NCBI RefSeq assembly: GCF_009728935.1
Contig: NZ_CP034235.1
Span: 2,332,001 to 2,396,000 of the forward strand
Direction: 5' to 3'
Origin: Paenibacillus psychroresistens
GTDB taxonomy: Bacteria > Bacillota > Bacilli > Paenibacillales > NBRC-103111
Length of the DNA stretch: 64,000 nt
Under the pieces are notes generated by a model, which saw nothing but the letters and a program-made list of their open reading frames with translations, was not told where the DNA came from and made no database searches. The translations under genes were made by a program, and so were the position numbers. Positions 1 to 8,006 of the stretch are shown here, piece after piece. Positions within the stretch are counted from its first letter, which is position 1; each line of letters starts with the position of its first letter.

Positions 1-50
1 TACACTATATAGTGTGATGATAGTTAACATTGGGGGATAGGTGATATATC

Positions 51-428
51 ATGCTTAATGCGGCATCAACAAGGAGTTTGATTTCTGTGGAAAAACGTAA
101 AGCAGCGGATGTTTATCCTTTTTTAGAGGTATATATTGCTAAAAGAGAGCATCAAATGTCAGAAATTATCCAAATGGTTGAACGTTACGAGAAGAAGAGA
201 ATGATGGAAGAAAGAGCTTACCAAACGATGTCACCTTTACGCCGAATGTTATCCGGCAAAAAACCAGACCATCATATAGCTGTTGAATATATACATTATG
301 TACGTAGACCTATGGAACAAGTAAAGCAAATCCGGATTGAAATTGAAACGGCGCGAGCCATTCTCGAGGAATCACAGCCTCATGATTTAATTAAATTGTC
401 CGACGAAATGGCTAAAGAAATGGAATAA
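51..428 (+). CDS. Hypothetical small helical protein
   Basis: A 125-residue protein that I do not recognise. It is rich in Glu, Lys, Arg and Met, has no membrane segment, signal peptide or cysteine, and looks almost entirely alpha-helical, possibly forming a coiled coil in its second half. The start is supported by a purine-rich GGGGGATAGGTGA stretch ending about 6 bases before the ATG. It is a single-gene unit closed by a strong terminator directly after its stop codon and convergent with the ammonium transporter gene. The reading frame looks genuine because it has an RBS and a terminator; the function is unknown. Confidence 0.7.
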   Translation: MLNAASTRSLISVEKRKAADVYPFLEVYIAKREHQMSEIIQMVERYEKKRMMEERAYQTMSPLRRMLSGKKPDHHIAVEYIHYVRRPMEQVKQIRIEIETARAILEESQPHDLIKLSDEMAKEME

Positions 429-486
429 AGAATAACCTCCTCTTATAAGCGAATGCAGCTTAGTAAGAGGAGGTTATTCTTTTTAA
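429..486 (+). terminator. Rho-independent terminator
   Basis: A perfect 17-bp stem (429-445 pairing with 464-480) with an 18-base loop, followed by a T tract from 480. It begins immediately after the stop codon of the upstream small gene and lies between convergent genes, so it may also slow transcription from the amt side, although the minus-strand T tract is poor. Confidence 0.9.
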
Positions 487-491
487 TCAGC

Positions 492-1784
492 TTAATCCCG
501 CTTGATATGTTTAAGATCAATGAAACCATGCTCCTGGCTGTATGCAGGTACTCCGTGAATTCCAACATCCAGACCAATTAATTCTTCATCTCGACTTACT
601 CTGACATTAGTGAAGGTGTTAATGAGCTTAAGGAAAAGCCAGGTAAGAGCAAATCCCCAAATACATACCGTAACCAAACCTAGAGCTTGAACACCAAGCA
701 ATGACCAGCCACCGCCATAGAATAAGCCGTAGTAGCCTTTTCCTGCCACGCTTGCTAAGTCTTTTTGCGCGAATAGCCCGACAGCTAATGTACCGATACT
801 CCCGCTGATACCATGGACTGGAAAAGCTCCAACAGGATCATCAATTTTTCTGGATTCAAGAAATTCTGTGGCGAATACCATGGAAACTCCACAAACAGCC
901 CCAATCAGGATTGCTGCATTATCAGAAACAAAGGCGCAGCCTGCAGTAATCCCGACTAAGCCCGCTAAGGCTCCATTGATAACCATCGGTGGATCTGCTT
1001 TGTGATAGCGAAACATGGTAAACAATATACAGACTGCACCACCTGCAGACGCTGCAAGCATGGTAGTTACAGCGATATGGCCAATCGACCCGTTAGTCGC
1101 ACTTAATGTACTGCCTGAGTTAAAGCCAAACCAACCAAACCAGAGGATGAAAGCGCCTACAGATGCCAGTGGCAAATTAGAAGGCGGAACAATATTAGCT
1201 GAACCATCTTCGTTAAACTTACCGATACGCGGACCGATGAACATGGCTGCAGCAAGAGCAGAGAAGCCTCCCAATGCATGGATAACAGCAGAACCGGCGA
1301 AATCGATCATGCCTAAGTTATATAACCAACCGCCTGTGGCCCAGATCCAATGTCCAGCAATCGGATAGATCAAACCTGTCATAGCAATGGTATATAGAAT
1401 ATAAGCGCGAAAGTGAATACGTTCAGCAACAGCTCCAGAAACAATGGATATAACGGCAATAACGAATGCGCATTGAAAAAGCCAATAGGTATCATGTGAA
1501 ATATTCGTAACTAGATGGCCTAAATTCCCATGCATCATAAAGCCTGATGATCCAAACAAACCGAAGTTATCTACTCCATACATTAAAGCAAAGCCGAAAA
1601 AGTAAAAGATAAGTGCGCCGAAGGTTATATCTACAAAGACTTTCATAATAATGCTGACTGCATTTTTCTGACGAACAAAGCCCGCTTCTAATAATGCGAA
1701 GCCGCCTTCCATCAGTAAAATCATCGCAGCAGTCAAAATAACCCAAATGGTATCTAATCCATTGGACACATCTGTTAAATTCAC
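492..1784 (-). CDS. amt: Ammonium transporter (Amt/NrgA family)
   Basis: Ammonium channel of 430 residues, a normal size for the Amt/MEP/Rh family, made almost wholly of about 11 membrane helices. The family signature DFAGSAVIHALGG carries the first pore histidine and FPVHGISGSIG the second, so both twin histidines are present. The start is GTG, preceded by GGGAGTG about 9 bases upstream. No glnK/PII gene is next to it on the upstream side, unlike many amt operons. A good sigma-A promoter and a near-consensus GlnR/TnrA box lie upstream, placing it in the nitrogen-limitation regulon by inference. Confidence 0.95.
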   Translation of the reverse strand: MNLTDVSNGLDTIWVILTAAMILLMEGGFALLEAGFVRQKNAVSIIMKVFVDITFGALIFYFFGFALMYGVDNFGLFGSSGFMMHGNLGHLVTNISHDTYWLFQCAFVIAVISIVSGAVAERIHFRAYILYTIAMTGLIYPIAGHWIWATGGWLYNLGMIDFAGSAVIHALGGFSALAAAMFIGPRIGKFNEDGSANIVPPSNLPLASVGAFILWFGWFGFNSGSTLSATNGSIGHIAVTTMLAASAGGAVCILFTMFRYHKADPPMVINGALAGLVGITAGCAFVSDNAAILIGAVCGVSMVFATEFLESRKIDDPVGAFPVHGISGSIGTLAVGLFAQKDLASVAGKGYYGLFYGGGWSLLGVQALGLVTVCIWGFALTWLFLKLINTFTNVRVSRDEELIGLDVGIHGVPAYSQEHGFIDLKHIKRD

Positions 1785-1841
1785 TGTTCATTCACTCCCA
1801 ATTTGATCTCAAACCTAACATTAGCTAGCTTTAGTCCCCAT

Positions 1842-1871
1842 ATTATACGTTTCTACTGATAATACTGTCAA
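1842..1871 (-). promoter_or_regulatory. Sigma-A promoter of amt
   Basis: On the minus strand the sequence reads TTGACA (1866-1871), an 18-base spacer, then TATAAT (1842-1847), both hexamers perfect. The predicted transcription start is near 1835, giving a leader of about 50 bases before the GTG start of amt. Confidence 0.85.
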
Positions 1872-1878
1872 TAAATGA

Positions 1879-1895
1879 TGTTAGATATGGTGACG
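1879..1895 (-). promoter_or_regulatory. Near-consensus GlnR/TnrA box of amt
   Basis: TGTTA-N7-TGACG fits the GlnR/TnrA consensus TGTNA-N7-TNACA with one mismatch, in the last base. Its centre is about 52 bases upstream of the predicted transcription start, the position at which TnrA/GlnR-type regulators activate transcription. This suggests nitrogen-limitation induction of the ammonium transporter. Confidence 0.65.
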
Positions 1896-1920
1896 TAGAA
1901 ATTATAATGTTCGGGTTTTG

Positions 1921-1981
1921 GACTCCGTCTAGAGGCGGAGTCAACATTCCATCCGACGGCTCTATTACAAACTGGTAAAAT
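1921..1981 (+). promoter_or_regulatory. Dyad and probable promoter of liaFSR
   Basis: GACTCCG (1921-1927) and CGGAGTC (1936-1942) form a perfect inverted repeat with an 8-base centre. Downstream lie a weak -35 CCGACG (1953-1958), a 17-base spacer and TAAAAT (1976-1981). The dyad would sit near -57, a sensible place for an activator. Binding of the NarL-type regulator encoded downstream (autoregulation, as known for lia systems) is an inference. Confidence 0.45.
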
Positions 1982-2026
1982 AGCTTAAACTATACATACA
2001 GACAGAGTACAATGGAGGTAACTCAA

Positions 2027-3061
2027 ATGAACAATTTTTTTAATAAGCTAGTTTTTGGACTAGGAATGATAGCAATTGGTGTGTTGTACTTATTGGACCA
2101 GCTAGATGTACTTACATTTGATTTAGGTTATATGTTGTCCACGTATTGGCCTATCTTTATCATATTTTTTGGCTTGAAGGGACTAATGTCTCGCAATAAA
2201 CATAGTGGAAGCGGCTCATTTATTTGGAGCTTTTTTGTAATCTTTCTTGGTGTTTATTTTCTGTTGAATAATTTAGGGGTAGAGGCGTTTAACTATGATA
2301 ATATGTATAAATTTATTGTGCCTGTGCTGCTGATATTGTTTGGGATAAATATACTCTTTAAGGGAACAAGCTCCAACGTGCTTCGAGATGAACTAAGGAA
2401 CGAAAAACGTGAGGAACGCGAGCTTAGACGGCAAGTGCATCGTGAAATTAAGCAGCAAATCCACAATAGTCACAGAGTTCATAAAAACCAACCCTTGGAT
2501 GACTATAAAACACAAGCTGAAATACCTGTAGTAGATAGAACTGAACTTCCGCCGCTTTCTGCTCCATTTGAACATGAGGATCCTTTTCGTGCAGAGAAGC
2601 ATAATTTTACAGAGGAAGCATACAAGCAAGCGGATAAGCATTGGAAATGGAAGAACTTTGGCCATGTGCATAACGAACAGGATAAAGTAAATCGCTCCAG
2701 CTTTATTGGCGATATTCATTATGGTCAGGATAATTGGGATTTAACGCCGATGAACATTTCACTTTTCATTGGTGATACGGTAATTGATTTAACTAAAGCC
2801 AATATACCGGATGGTGAGACGAAGATTTATGTATCCTCATTTATCGGAGATTTCAAAATATTCATTCCAAATGACTTGCAACTAGAGGTTAGTGTTACAG
2901 CTTCAGCTTTTATTTCGGATATGAAGGTATTGGATCGTTATGAAAGTGGGTTATTCAAAAACCTTGAAGCCAAGACACGGGATTATGCGGATGCGGATAA
3001 GAAAATACGGATTGTCGTTAGTACCTTTATTGGTGATGTTATCGTAAAACGTGTTGGTTAG
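2027..3061 (+). CDS. liaF: LiaF-like membrane inhibitor protein
   Basis: Membrane protein resembling LiaF, the negative regulator of LiaRS-type envelope-stress systems. The N-terminal ~105 residues hold about four hydrophobic helices; a charged linker follows (roughly residues 110-220); the C-terminal ~110 residues form the DUF2154/LiaF-C type beta domain with repeated SSFIGD, SLFIGD, SSFIGD and STFIGD motifs. The ATG at 2012 overlaps the AATGGAGG ribosome binding site, so the ATG at 2027, 8 bases downstream of GGAGG, is chosen (344 residues). It heads a three-gene operon with the sensor kinase 14 bases and the response regulator further downstream. Confidence 0.88.
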   Translation: MNNFFNKLVFGLGMIAIGVLYLLDQLDVLTFDLGYMLSTYWPIFIIFFGLKGLMSRNKHSGSGSFIWSFFVIFLGVYFLLNNLGVEAFNYDNMYKFIVPVLLILFGINILFKGTSSNVLRDELRNEKREERELRRQVHREIKQQIHNSHRVHKNQPLDDYKTQAEIPVVDRTELPPLSAPFEHEDPFRAEKHNFTEEAYKQADKHWKWKNFGHVHNEQDKVNRSSFIGDIHYGQDNWDLTPMNISLFIGDTVIDLTKANIPDGETKIYVSSFIGDFKIFIPNDLQLEVSVTASAFISDMKVLDRYESGLFKNLEAKTRDYADADKKIRIVVSTFIGDVIVKRVG

Positions 3062-3075
3062 GCGGGAGATAACAG

Positions 3076-4095
3076 ATGAAGAACCGAATTGAAAATATGA
3101 AATGGCGGCTTCCGATTTTTTTTATAATTTCAACATTTATTACCATCGGAGTTGGGACTCAAGGTAAGGTATATATTGACAGTCACTATGATCTGCCTCC
3201 GACACCTATGTGGTTTATTCTTATCGCGATTATAGCTTTAATCAGTTTGTTTATTGGATATTTGGCAGCTTTAATGTTTCAACGCAAGCTCGATGTGCTT
3301 CATTTGGCGATTAAGCAGGTTTCTAAAGGCAATTTAAGCTCGCGGATTGAAGTGGTTGGGACGGAAAACTTTGATATCGTTTATGAAGATTTTAATGAAA
3401 TGACAGATTGGGTAGAAGGTAAAATGCGGCTGCTGCAGCGGCTTGGTGAAGAGAGCGTTATGCAGAAGATGCATTCCAATGAAGCAGCTGTACTCGAGGA
3501 ACGAAAAAGGCTGGCACGTGATTTGCACGACACAGTGAGTCAGCAGCTGTTTGCCATTCATATGTCATCTGCATCCTTGCAGAAAATGCTGATAAGCCGA
3601 CCAGATGCAGTTGACGGGGTTGTAGAGCAGCTAGTAACAATGTCGCAGCATGCACAGAAACAAATGCGCGGGTTAATAGCCCAGCTTCGACCTTTGGAGC
3701 TTGAGGATAAATCGCTCGAGGATGCGCTAGATCAATGGTTCCCTGTATACTGCACACAAAACGGTCTGCAGGGCAAGCTTGATTTACAATATCAATCTCA
3801 ATTCTCAGAAGCCTTGGAGCATCAGCTGTTCTTAATTATTCAGGAAGGAATGGCGAACGTAGTTAAGCATGCTAAAGCCGTTCATGTTTCTCTGACTATA
3901 TTTGAATCCGATCATCAATATTTATTGCAAATCACTGACGATGGGCAGGGTTTTGAGCTGCTTAAGACACAGCCGACATCTTACGGGTTAGCTACAATGA
4001 AGGAACGTGCACAGAAGCTTGGCGGCAGCGGTGAAATCATTAGTCGAATCGGCGCAGGAACCAGTGTGAAAATAAGCATACCTAAATTTACATAA
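3076..4095 (+). CDS. liaS: LiaS-like sensor histidine kinase
   Basis: Sensor kinase of 339 residues with two N-terminal membrane segments (about 11-30 and 46-68), a very short extracytoplasmic loop, a HAMP region, a HisKA_3 dimerisation domain with the H-box ARDLHDTVSQQ (phosphoacceptor His151) and a HATPase_c domain ending with the DGQGFE and GLATMKERA motifs. The short external loop is typical of intramembrane-sensing kinases of cell-wall stress systems such as LiaS/VraS. It lies between liaF and liaR and presumably phosphorylates the latter. Confidence 0.92.
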   Translation: MKNRIENMKWRLPIFFIISTFITIGVGTQGKVYIDSHYDLPPTPMWFILIAIIALISLFIGYLAALMFQRKLDVLHLAIKQVSKGNLSSRIEVVGTENFDIVYEDFNEMTDWVEGKMRLLQRLGEESVMQKMHSNEAAVLEERKRLARDLHDTVSQQLFAIHMSSASLQKMLISRPDAVDGVVEQLVTMSQHAQKQMRGLIAQLRPLELEDKSLEDALDQWFPVYCTQNGLQGKLDLQYQSQFSEALEHQLFLIIQEGMANVVKHAKAVHVSLTIFESDHQYLLQITDDGQGFELLKTQPTSYGLATMKERAQKLGGSGEIISRIGAGTSVKISIPKFT

Positions 4096-4115
4096 TAGCA
4101 AAGGAGAATAGATCA

Positions 4116-4814
4116 ATGGCGACAGGTACTTCAATTAAAGTAATGATCGTAGATGACCATGATATGGTTCGACTGGGGTTAAAAACATTCTTAATGCTGG
4201 AGCCTAAGTTTAAAGTAATTGGCGAAGCAACCAACGGATTAGAAGCATTCGAAACCCTGCAAAGACGGTCAATTGCTGAGTTAAACAAAACGGATGAGAC
4301 AATGTTGGATGATGAGGAAATGCCAGATGTCATTCTTATGGATCTAATGATGCCGATTATGGATGGTGTTGAGGCAACAGCCAAAATCATTACGCAATTT
4401 CCTAAACTGAAAATTATTGTTTTGACGAGCTTTCTTGAAGAAGATAAAGTTGTAAAAGCCATAGAAGCCGGTGCAGTAAGCTATGTGCTAAAAACGATTT
4501 CCTCGGATCAGCTAATCCATGTCATTCAAGGTGCCTATTATGGAATGCCAGTGATGAATGCGGAAGTTTCACAAGCGCTAACACGTGGTTTAAGGCAGCG
4601 TTCTTTACAAGGGGAAGATGAAGGCTTTACGCTGCGCGAGAAAGAGGTCCTTTTGCTGATTGCAGATGGGAAAGCAAATAAAGAAATCGCGGAAGAGCTG
4701 CATATCAGTATTAAAACAGTGAAAACCCATGTCAGCAATCTGCTAATGAAATGTGATCTCGAGGACCGCACACAATTAGCGATCTTCGCTCACCGTAAAG
4801 GCTGGATTGAGTAG
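4116..4814 (+). CDS. liaR: LiaR-like response regulator (NarL family)
   Basis: Response regulator of 232 residues: receiver domain with acidic pair Asp13/Asp14, probable phosphoacceptor Asp76 in VILMDLMMPIMDG and a LuxR-type HTH (LTLREKEVLLLIADGK to the end). The receiver carries an acidic insertion of about 15-20 residues (roughly 50-70) between alpha-2 and beta-3, pushing the phosphoacceptor from the usual position near 54 to 76. The RBS AAAGGAG lies upstream. It forms an operon with liaF and liaS and is inferred to control envelope-stress genes including its own operon. Confidence 0.9.
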   Translation: MATGTSIKVMIVDDHDMVRLGLKTFLMLEPKFKVIGEATNGLEAFETLQRRSIAELNKTDETMLDDEEMPDVILMDLMMPIMDGVEATAKIITQFPKLKIIVLTSFLEEDKVVKAIEAGAVSYVLKTISSDQLIHVIQGAYYGMPVMNAEVSQALTRGLRQRSLQGEDEGFTLREKEVLLLIADGKANKEIAEELHISIKTVKTHVSNLLMKCDLEDRTQLAIFAHRKGWIE

Positions 4815-4846
4815 ATATAAGGACGTAGATTCATCAGAAGCTTATT

Positions 4847-5013
4847 AGGCTGTTGAGAAACCAAAAGTGGAGGATTTGTATATCTAGTGGAGAGTTTACG
4901 TGCCGCCTTTGAATATTGCATCTCTTCCTACTTTAGTAATAAGAGTTCAATTTCGAGTTGGCCACAAACAACTGATATACAAATTCGTAACCTCTAAGGT
5001 TTCTCAACAGCCT
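4847..5013. repeat. Palindromic MITE-like element
   Basis: AGGCTGTTGAGAAACC (4847-4862) is repeated in perfect inverted orientation as GGTTTCTCAACAGCCT (4998-5013). The similarity continues inward with a shared ATTTGTATATC segment, giving imperfect arms of about 40 bp around a 167-bp element. There is no transposase frame and no clear target duplication. It fills most of the 290-base gap between liaR and the yugN-like gene; a 60-codon frame inside it is not considered a gene. Confidence 0.6.
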
Positions 5014-5104
5014 GTTTTCGTATTGATGACATCTAAACGATCCTTATATGGGTATAAAATAACAGCTTCACGCCTATCCTAAGATCAAAAAGACATGGGG
5101 TGAC

Positions 5105-5521
5105 GTGGTGATAGCGATAATATCCGAGTTGGAAAATAAGGTTGAAGAATTTGTAGCTCTCCATGATTTCTTTGGAGGGTTTGATTTTACGTTAGGCGGT
5201 AATTGGGACTATGAGCATGGTTATTTTGATCGCTTCTTAGATGATGCACATATGGTCTGGCTGCGGATCCCTTTTGAGGTAACCTCGGGAACAATGGACG
5301 GAGACTCCGCTTCATCCAATGCTATTGTGAAGGTGGGCTCTCCTTTTGTGCTTAAGCATATCTACAATGAAGGCTTAGATCCGGAAGCCGTACCTAATGT
5401 ATATGGCTCATTAATTAACCAATTTCAAGAGCCGGTCGACAAGGATGCAGATATTGAAGCTCATTGGGTCGAACAAGCCAAACATATTTTACAAGAGGTC
5501 GAGATGAGCTTTTTACAATAA
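5105..5521 (+). CDS. YugN-like family protein
   Basis: Small cytoplasmic protein of 138 residues that resembles the YugN family of Bacilli (function unknown). Family-like segments are ALHDFFGGFDFTLGGNWDY, DHGYFD-like EHGYFDRFLDD and a LRIPFEV strand. The start is one of two adjacent GTG codons (5105 or 5108); the GGGGTGA ribosome binding site at 5097-5103 fits 5108 slightly better. It stands alone between the palindromic element and htrA. Confidence 0.75.
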   Translation: MVIAIISELENKVEEFVALHDFFGGFDFTLGGNWDYEHGYFDRFLDDAHMVWLRIPFEVTSGTMDGDSASSNAIVKVGSPFVLKHIYNEGLDPEAVPNVYGSLINQFQEPVDKDADIEAHWVEQAKHILQEVEMSFLQ

Positions 5522-5548
5522 AATTTATTTAGCTCCAATTAAACTATT

Positions 5549-5568
5549 CTTAAGGTTCATTTAAGGTT
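5549..5568 (+). promoter_or_regulatory. Direct-repeat operator upstream of htrA
   Basis: CTTAAGGTTCATTTAAGGTT contains two TTAAGGTT octamers 11 bases apart, the tandem geometry bound by OmpR/PhoB-type response regulators. It lies about 65-85 bases before the htrA start. An OmpR-type regulator is encoded immediately after htrA, so control of htrA by that regulator is a reasonable inference. Confidence 0.55.
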
Positions 5569-5633
5569 GCGAGTGCAATATGTACTTAAGACAAACAATC
5601 TTATACCTATTTATTTGGAGGAGGAACATTCAG

Positions 5634-7208
5634 ATGGAAGATAACAAAAAAGATTACGATGAATATCTCAAAAATGATGAGCCAAAGGAATCGGAAGTAA
5701 AACAGGAGAAACCTTCTTATTACTATTCTTATGGTCCTTATAAATCTTCTGAAACAGAAGAACGGAGCGTAGACGCTCAAGGAACAAATCATGCAACAGG
5801 TGATCGGACAGAAGTAGAAGTAACATCGCCTAGCCCATTACGGACTATGGATACTTACGAGAATGTTGAACATTCCTCAACAAGATCAGCAGCCGCGGTT
5901 CCTAAAGAACCTCGCAGACGTGTTAGTGGAAAAAGCTTTTTTGCAGGCTTTTTGGCTTCAGCCGTAGTGCTTGCAAGTTTAATGGTTTATTCCGATAAAA
6001 TGAATCTTTTTACAGGTGATCAAGTAACAGTCAATGTAGGGAATGCCGCTCCTGCCAATGCGAGTGTTGGTAGCCCAGACGTCAAAACAGCAGCGGTTAG
6101 CTCAGCTTCGGATATTGTTAGGCCCAATAACATTGCACAAATTGTGGAAAGCTCAAGTCCAGCCGTTGTTAAGATTGAAACACTGGTAAAGCCCAAAACA
6201 AGGCAAGGTCAAAGTGGAGGTTCGTTGTTCGATGACCCGATCTTCCGTCAGTTTTTTGGAGATGATGGTTCTGAACAACAACAAGAGCCGCAGCAAGATC
6301 CTTCAGACAGTCAAGGGTTACAGCCTCTAGGTATGGGTTCAGGATTTATTTTTGAAAAATCAGGTTATATTCTAACCAATGAGCATGTAATAGATGGTTC
6401 CGATGAAATTCAAGTTACCGTACAAGGCTACGAAAAGCCGTTTATAGCTAAGCTGCTTGGTAACAGCTACGATCTGGATTTGGCTGTACTGAAAATTGTT
6501 GGCACTAAAGATTTCCCAATCTTGCCTTTAGGAAATGTAGAGAATACAAGTGTAGGCGATTGGGTTGTAGCGATCGGTAATCCTTATGGATTTGAACATA
6601 CTGTAACCGTTGGTGTACTTAGTGCTAAAGAACGTCCAATTGAAATACCGGATCAACAAGGAACGCGTAACTATAAACACTTATTGCAAACAGATGCTTC
6701 GATTAATCCAGGTAACTCTGGTGGACCGTTGTTAAATTTAAATGGTGAAGTAATTGGAATTAATACGGCAGTTAGCTCACAAGCGCAAGGGATTGGCTTT
6801 GCTATTCCAACCAGTACTATTCAAGGTGTATTGGATAGCTTGATCAAGAACGTGACGATTCCTAAAGAACCGGCACCTTATATTGGGGTAACAGTTCTGG
6901 ATGTGCCTCCATCCAATGTAAAAGATCTGCAGCTAACAGATACAAGTGGTGCTCTAGTTAGAGATGTCCCAATGGGTGGACCTGCATTTAAAGCTGGAAT
7001 TAAAACCTATGATGTCATTCTTGGTGTCAATGGAGCAGAAATTAAGAAGAGTGGAGAATTAATCACGAAAATTCAGGCATTAAAGGTTGCTGATAAAGTA
7101 ACGTTGAATATTTCCCGTGATGGTAAAAAAATGGATGTTAGTGTAACAATCGGCGATAAAAATAAAGATGCCGCAATAATTCAGCAGCAACAGCAGCAAC
7201 AACAATAA
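5634..7208 (+). CDS. htrA: HtrA-like membrane-anchored serine protease
   Basis: DegP/HtrA quality-control protease, 524 residues from the chosen start. Layout: acidic cytoplasmic N-terminus (~1-90), one membrane anchor (FFAGFLASAVVLASLMVYS), a low-complexity linker, a trypsin-like domain with His251 (TNEHVIDG), Asp282 (YDLDLAVLKI) and Ser362 (NPGNSGGPL), one PDZ domain (APYIGVTVLDV onward) and a C-terminal run of eight glutamines. The ATG at 5634 follows GGAGGAGG by 9 bases; the in-frame ATG at 5580 has no RBS. A direct-repeat operator lies upstream and a two-component system downstream, as with CssRS-controlled htrA genes in Bacillus. Confidence 0.95.
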   Translation: MEDNKKDYDEYLKNDEPKESEVKQEKPSYYYSYGPYKSSETEERSVDAQGTNHATGDRTEVEVTSPSPLRTMDTYENVEHSSTRSAAAVPKEPRRRVSGKSFFAGFLASAVVLASLMVYSDKMNLFTGDQVTVNVGNAAPANASVGSPDVKTAAVSSASDIVRPNNIAQIVESSSPAVVKIETLVKPKTRQGQSGGSLFDDPIFRQFFGDDGSEQQQEPQQDPSDSQGLQPLGMGSGFIFEKSGYILTNEHVIDGSDEIQVTVQGYEKPFIAKLLGNSYDLDLAVLKIVGTKDFPILPLGNVENTSVGDWVVAIGNPYGFEHTVTVGVLSAKERPIEIPDQQGTRNYKHLLQTDASINPGNSGGPLLNLNGEVIGINTAVSSQAQGIGFAIPTSTIQGVLDSLIKNVTIPKEPAPYIGVTVLDVPPSNVKDLQLTDTSGALVRDVPMGGPAFKAGIKTYDVILGVNGAEIKKSGELITKIQALKVADKVTLNISRDGKKMDVSVTIGDKNKDAAIIQQQQQQQQ

Positions 7209-7223
7209 TTGAACAATTCAGTA

Positions 7224-7268
7224 AAGAAGCAGACATACGAGAGATCGTGATGCTCTGCTTCTTTTTTG
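7224..7268 (+). terminator. Terminator after htrA
   Basis: An 11-bp perfect stem (7224-7234 with 7255-7265) and a run of six T residues. It separates htrA from the downstream regulator gene, although read-through is possible because the next gene follows closely. Confidence 0.8.
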
Positions 7269-7315
7269 TGGAGCGAGTGTTTTCTGATACAATAGAGATA
7301 AGGATGGTGAATCGA

Positions 7316-8005
7316 ATGCGTGAAAAGATAATGGTAATTGATGATGATGAAAAAATAACCTCGATGCTGCGCCGTAGCTTATCTTTTGAAGGGTATACGG
7401 TAGCTACAGCGGCCAATGGACAAGAAGGGCTGAAGGGTATTCTCGAGAATGAGCCGCAGCTGGTCATTCTGGATGTAATGATGCCTTATGTAGATGGCTG
7501 GGAGGTATGCCGACGCATTCGTGCTTCAGGTACGGACATTCCAATTCTCATGCTAACGGCTAAAGATGAAGTTAGTGATCGAGTTAAAGGCCTTGATCTT
7601 GGCGCAGACGATTATTTGGTTAAACCATTTGCCTTGGAAGAGCTGCTCGCGAGAGTGCGTGTGCTTTTGCGACGCAAAGCCGAACGTCCTGAACAAAAAA
7701 CCAATCAAATTGCTTATGAGGACATCATTATGGATTTTGACACTCGTGAGGTTTTCCGCAGCGGCAAGCTAATTGAATTAACGACTAAAGAATTTGAGCT
7801 GTTTCATTTGTTTCTGCAGAATCCACGGCGAGTGCTTTCTCGCGATTTAATGATGGAGAAGATTTGGGGCTATGATTTCAGCGGTGAATCGAATGTATTG
7901 GAAGTTTACATAGCATTAATTCGTCAAAAGACAGAAGAGTTTGGAGGGAAACGCTTGATTCAAACTGTCCGGGGAGCAGGTTATGTGCTGAGAGGAGAAT
8001 CGTAA
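7316..8005 (+). CDS. OmpR/PhoB-family response regulator
   Basis: Response regulator of 229 residues with a receiver domain (DDDE acidic cluster near residue 9, phosphoacceptor Asp53 in VILDVMMPYVDG, conserved Thr in LMLTAKDE and Lys in LVKPFAL) and a winged-helix Trans_reg_C domain ending VRGAGYVLRG. The ATG at 7316 is preceded by AAGGATGGTG; an upstream in-frame ATG at 7304 is less likely. It is followed after one base by a sensor kinase gene. Its location after htrA and the tandem operator before htrA suggest it regulates the protease. Confidence 0.92.
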   Translation: MREKIMVIDDDEKITSMLRRSLSFEGYTVATAANGQEGLKGILENEPQLVILDVMMPYVDGWEVCRRIRASGTDIPILMLTAKDEVSDRVKGLDLGADDYLVKPFALEELLARVRVLLRRKAERPEQKTNQIAYEDIIMDFDTREVFRSGKLIELTTKEFELFHLFLQNPRRVLSRDLMMEKIWGYDFSGESNVLEVYIALIRQKTEEFGGKRLIQTVRGAGYVLRGES

Positions 8006-8006
8006 C

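Noticed and set aside
4900..5082. 60-codon frame between liaR and the yugN-like gene
   Set aside because: It lies inside the palindromic MITE-like element, has no RBS and its second half is the inverted copy of the first arm.
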